Source: Atrina japonica (Eukaryota; Mollusca; Bivalvia; Pterioida; Pinnidae). Taken from it: a stretch of DNA of 64,000 nt. The stretch lies in NCBI GenBank assembly GCA_030159075.1, contig BROG01001136.1, positions 1-64,000 of the forward strand, given 5' to 3'. Shown piece after piece: positions 63,948-64,000 of the stretch. The notes under the pieces were generated by a model that was not told the DNA's origin, made no database searches, and saw only the letters and a program-made list of their open reading frames with translations. Positions within the stretch are counted from its first letter, which is position 1; every line of letters starts with the position of its first letter. Both the position numbers and the translations under genes were made by a program.

Positions 63948-64000
63948 AGTGTTCGACGAGGAGGACAAGCAGACCACAGCCTAATTCCTTTGGGGATTCT

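Overview
The window is animal genomic DNA, most likely from a bivalve mollusc. This rests on AT-rich sequence with frequent ACATGTA words, GT-AG introns, a UBXN7-like gene on the right, tRNA-derived SINE copies, non-LTR retrotransposons and an animal CACTA-type transposase. Its centrepiece is a nested pair of Polinton/Maverick-type virus-like elements, one inserted in the other.

Layout. 1-6801: a minus-strand gene with a SAM-like N-terminus, cut by a full-length L1/Tx1-like LINE (800-6353) with a 9-bp target duplication. 7169-12737: a two-exon CACTA/EnSpm-type transposase with one in-frame stop, divergent from the minus-strand gene. 12738-21817: non-coding DNA with hairpin elements, a cluster of palindromic TAATGGCCATTA words, a 2.2-kb dispersed repeat, microsatellites and LINE fragments. 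21818-45863: outer Polinton, about 425-bp TIRs, 5/6-matching 6-bp target duplication. 25509-39165: inner Polinton, 13,657 bp, about 158-bp nearly identical TIRs and a perfect 6-bp duplication (CCCGTT), inserted three codons before the end of an outer-element gene. 45870-57580: dispersed repeats, tRNA-like sequence, inverted repeats, minisatellites. 57583-64000: two exons of a UBXN7-like gene, introns carrying a LINE remnant, a SINE and a 27-bp minisatellite.

The two Polintons share a gene set: capsid protein, FtsK/HerA-like ATPase, a coiled-coil membrane protein, a hydrophobic-hairpin protein, a beta-rich small protein, several small membrane proteins, an AT-hook protein and a putative ssDNA-binding-like protein. 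In both, a protein-primed-type PolB gene sits next to one TIR and reads inwards towards the small-gene cluster. The polymerases belong to different families: motif B is MNNAVFGKTMEN in the inner element and LNSLWGKFGQR in the outer. The replication module has therefore been exchanged on a shared morphogenetic and structural backbone.

The outer copy keeps a retroviral-type integrase gene (broken, second catalytic Asp replaced by Ala) but has lost a penton-like gene and a 323-residue gene. The inner copy keeps those but lacks integrase and the PolB C-terminus, apparently through a single deletion. Neither is autonomous. The young-looking termini of the inner element imply that it moved with help supplied in trans. 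I found no adenain-like protease in either. All calls are from reading the sequence; no database search was possible.
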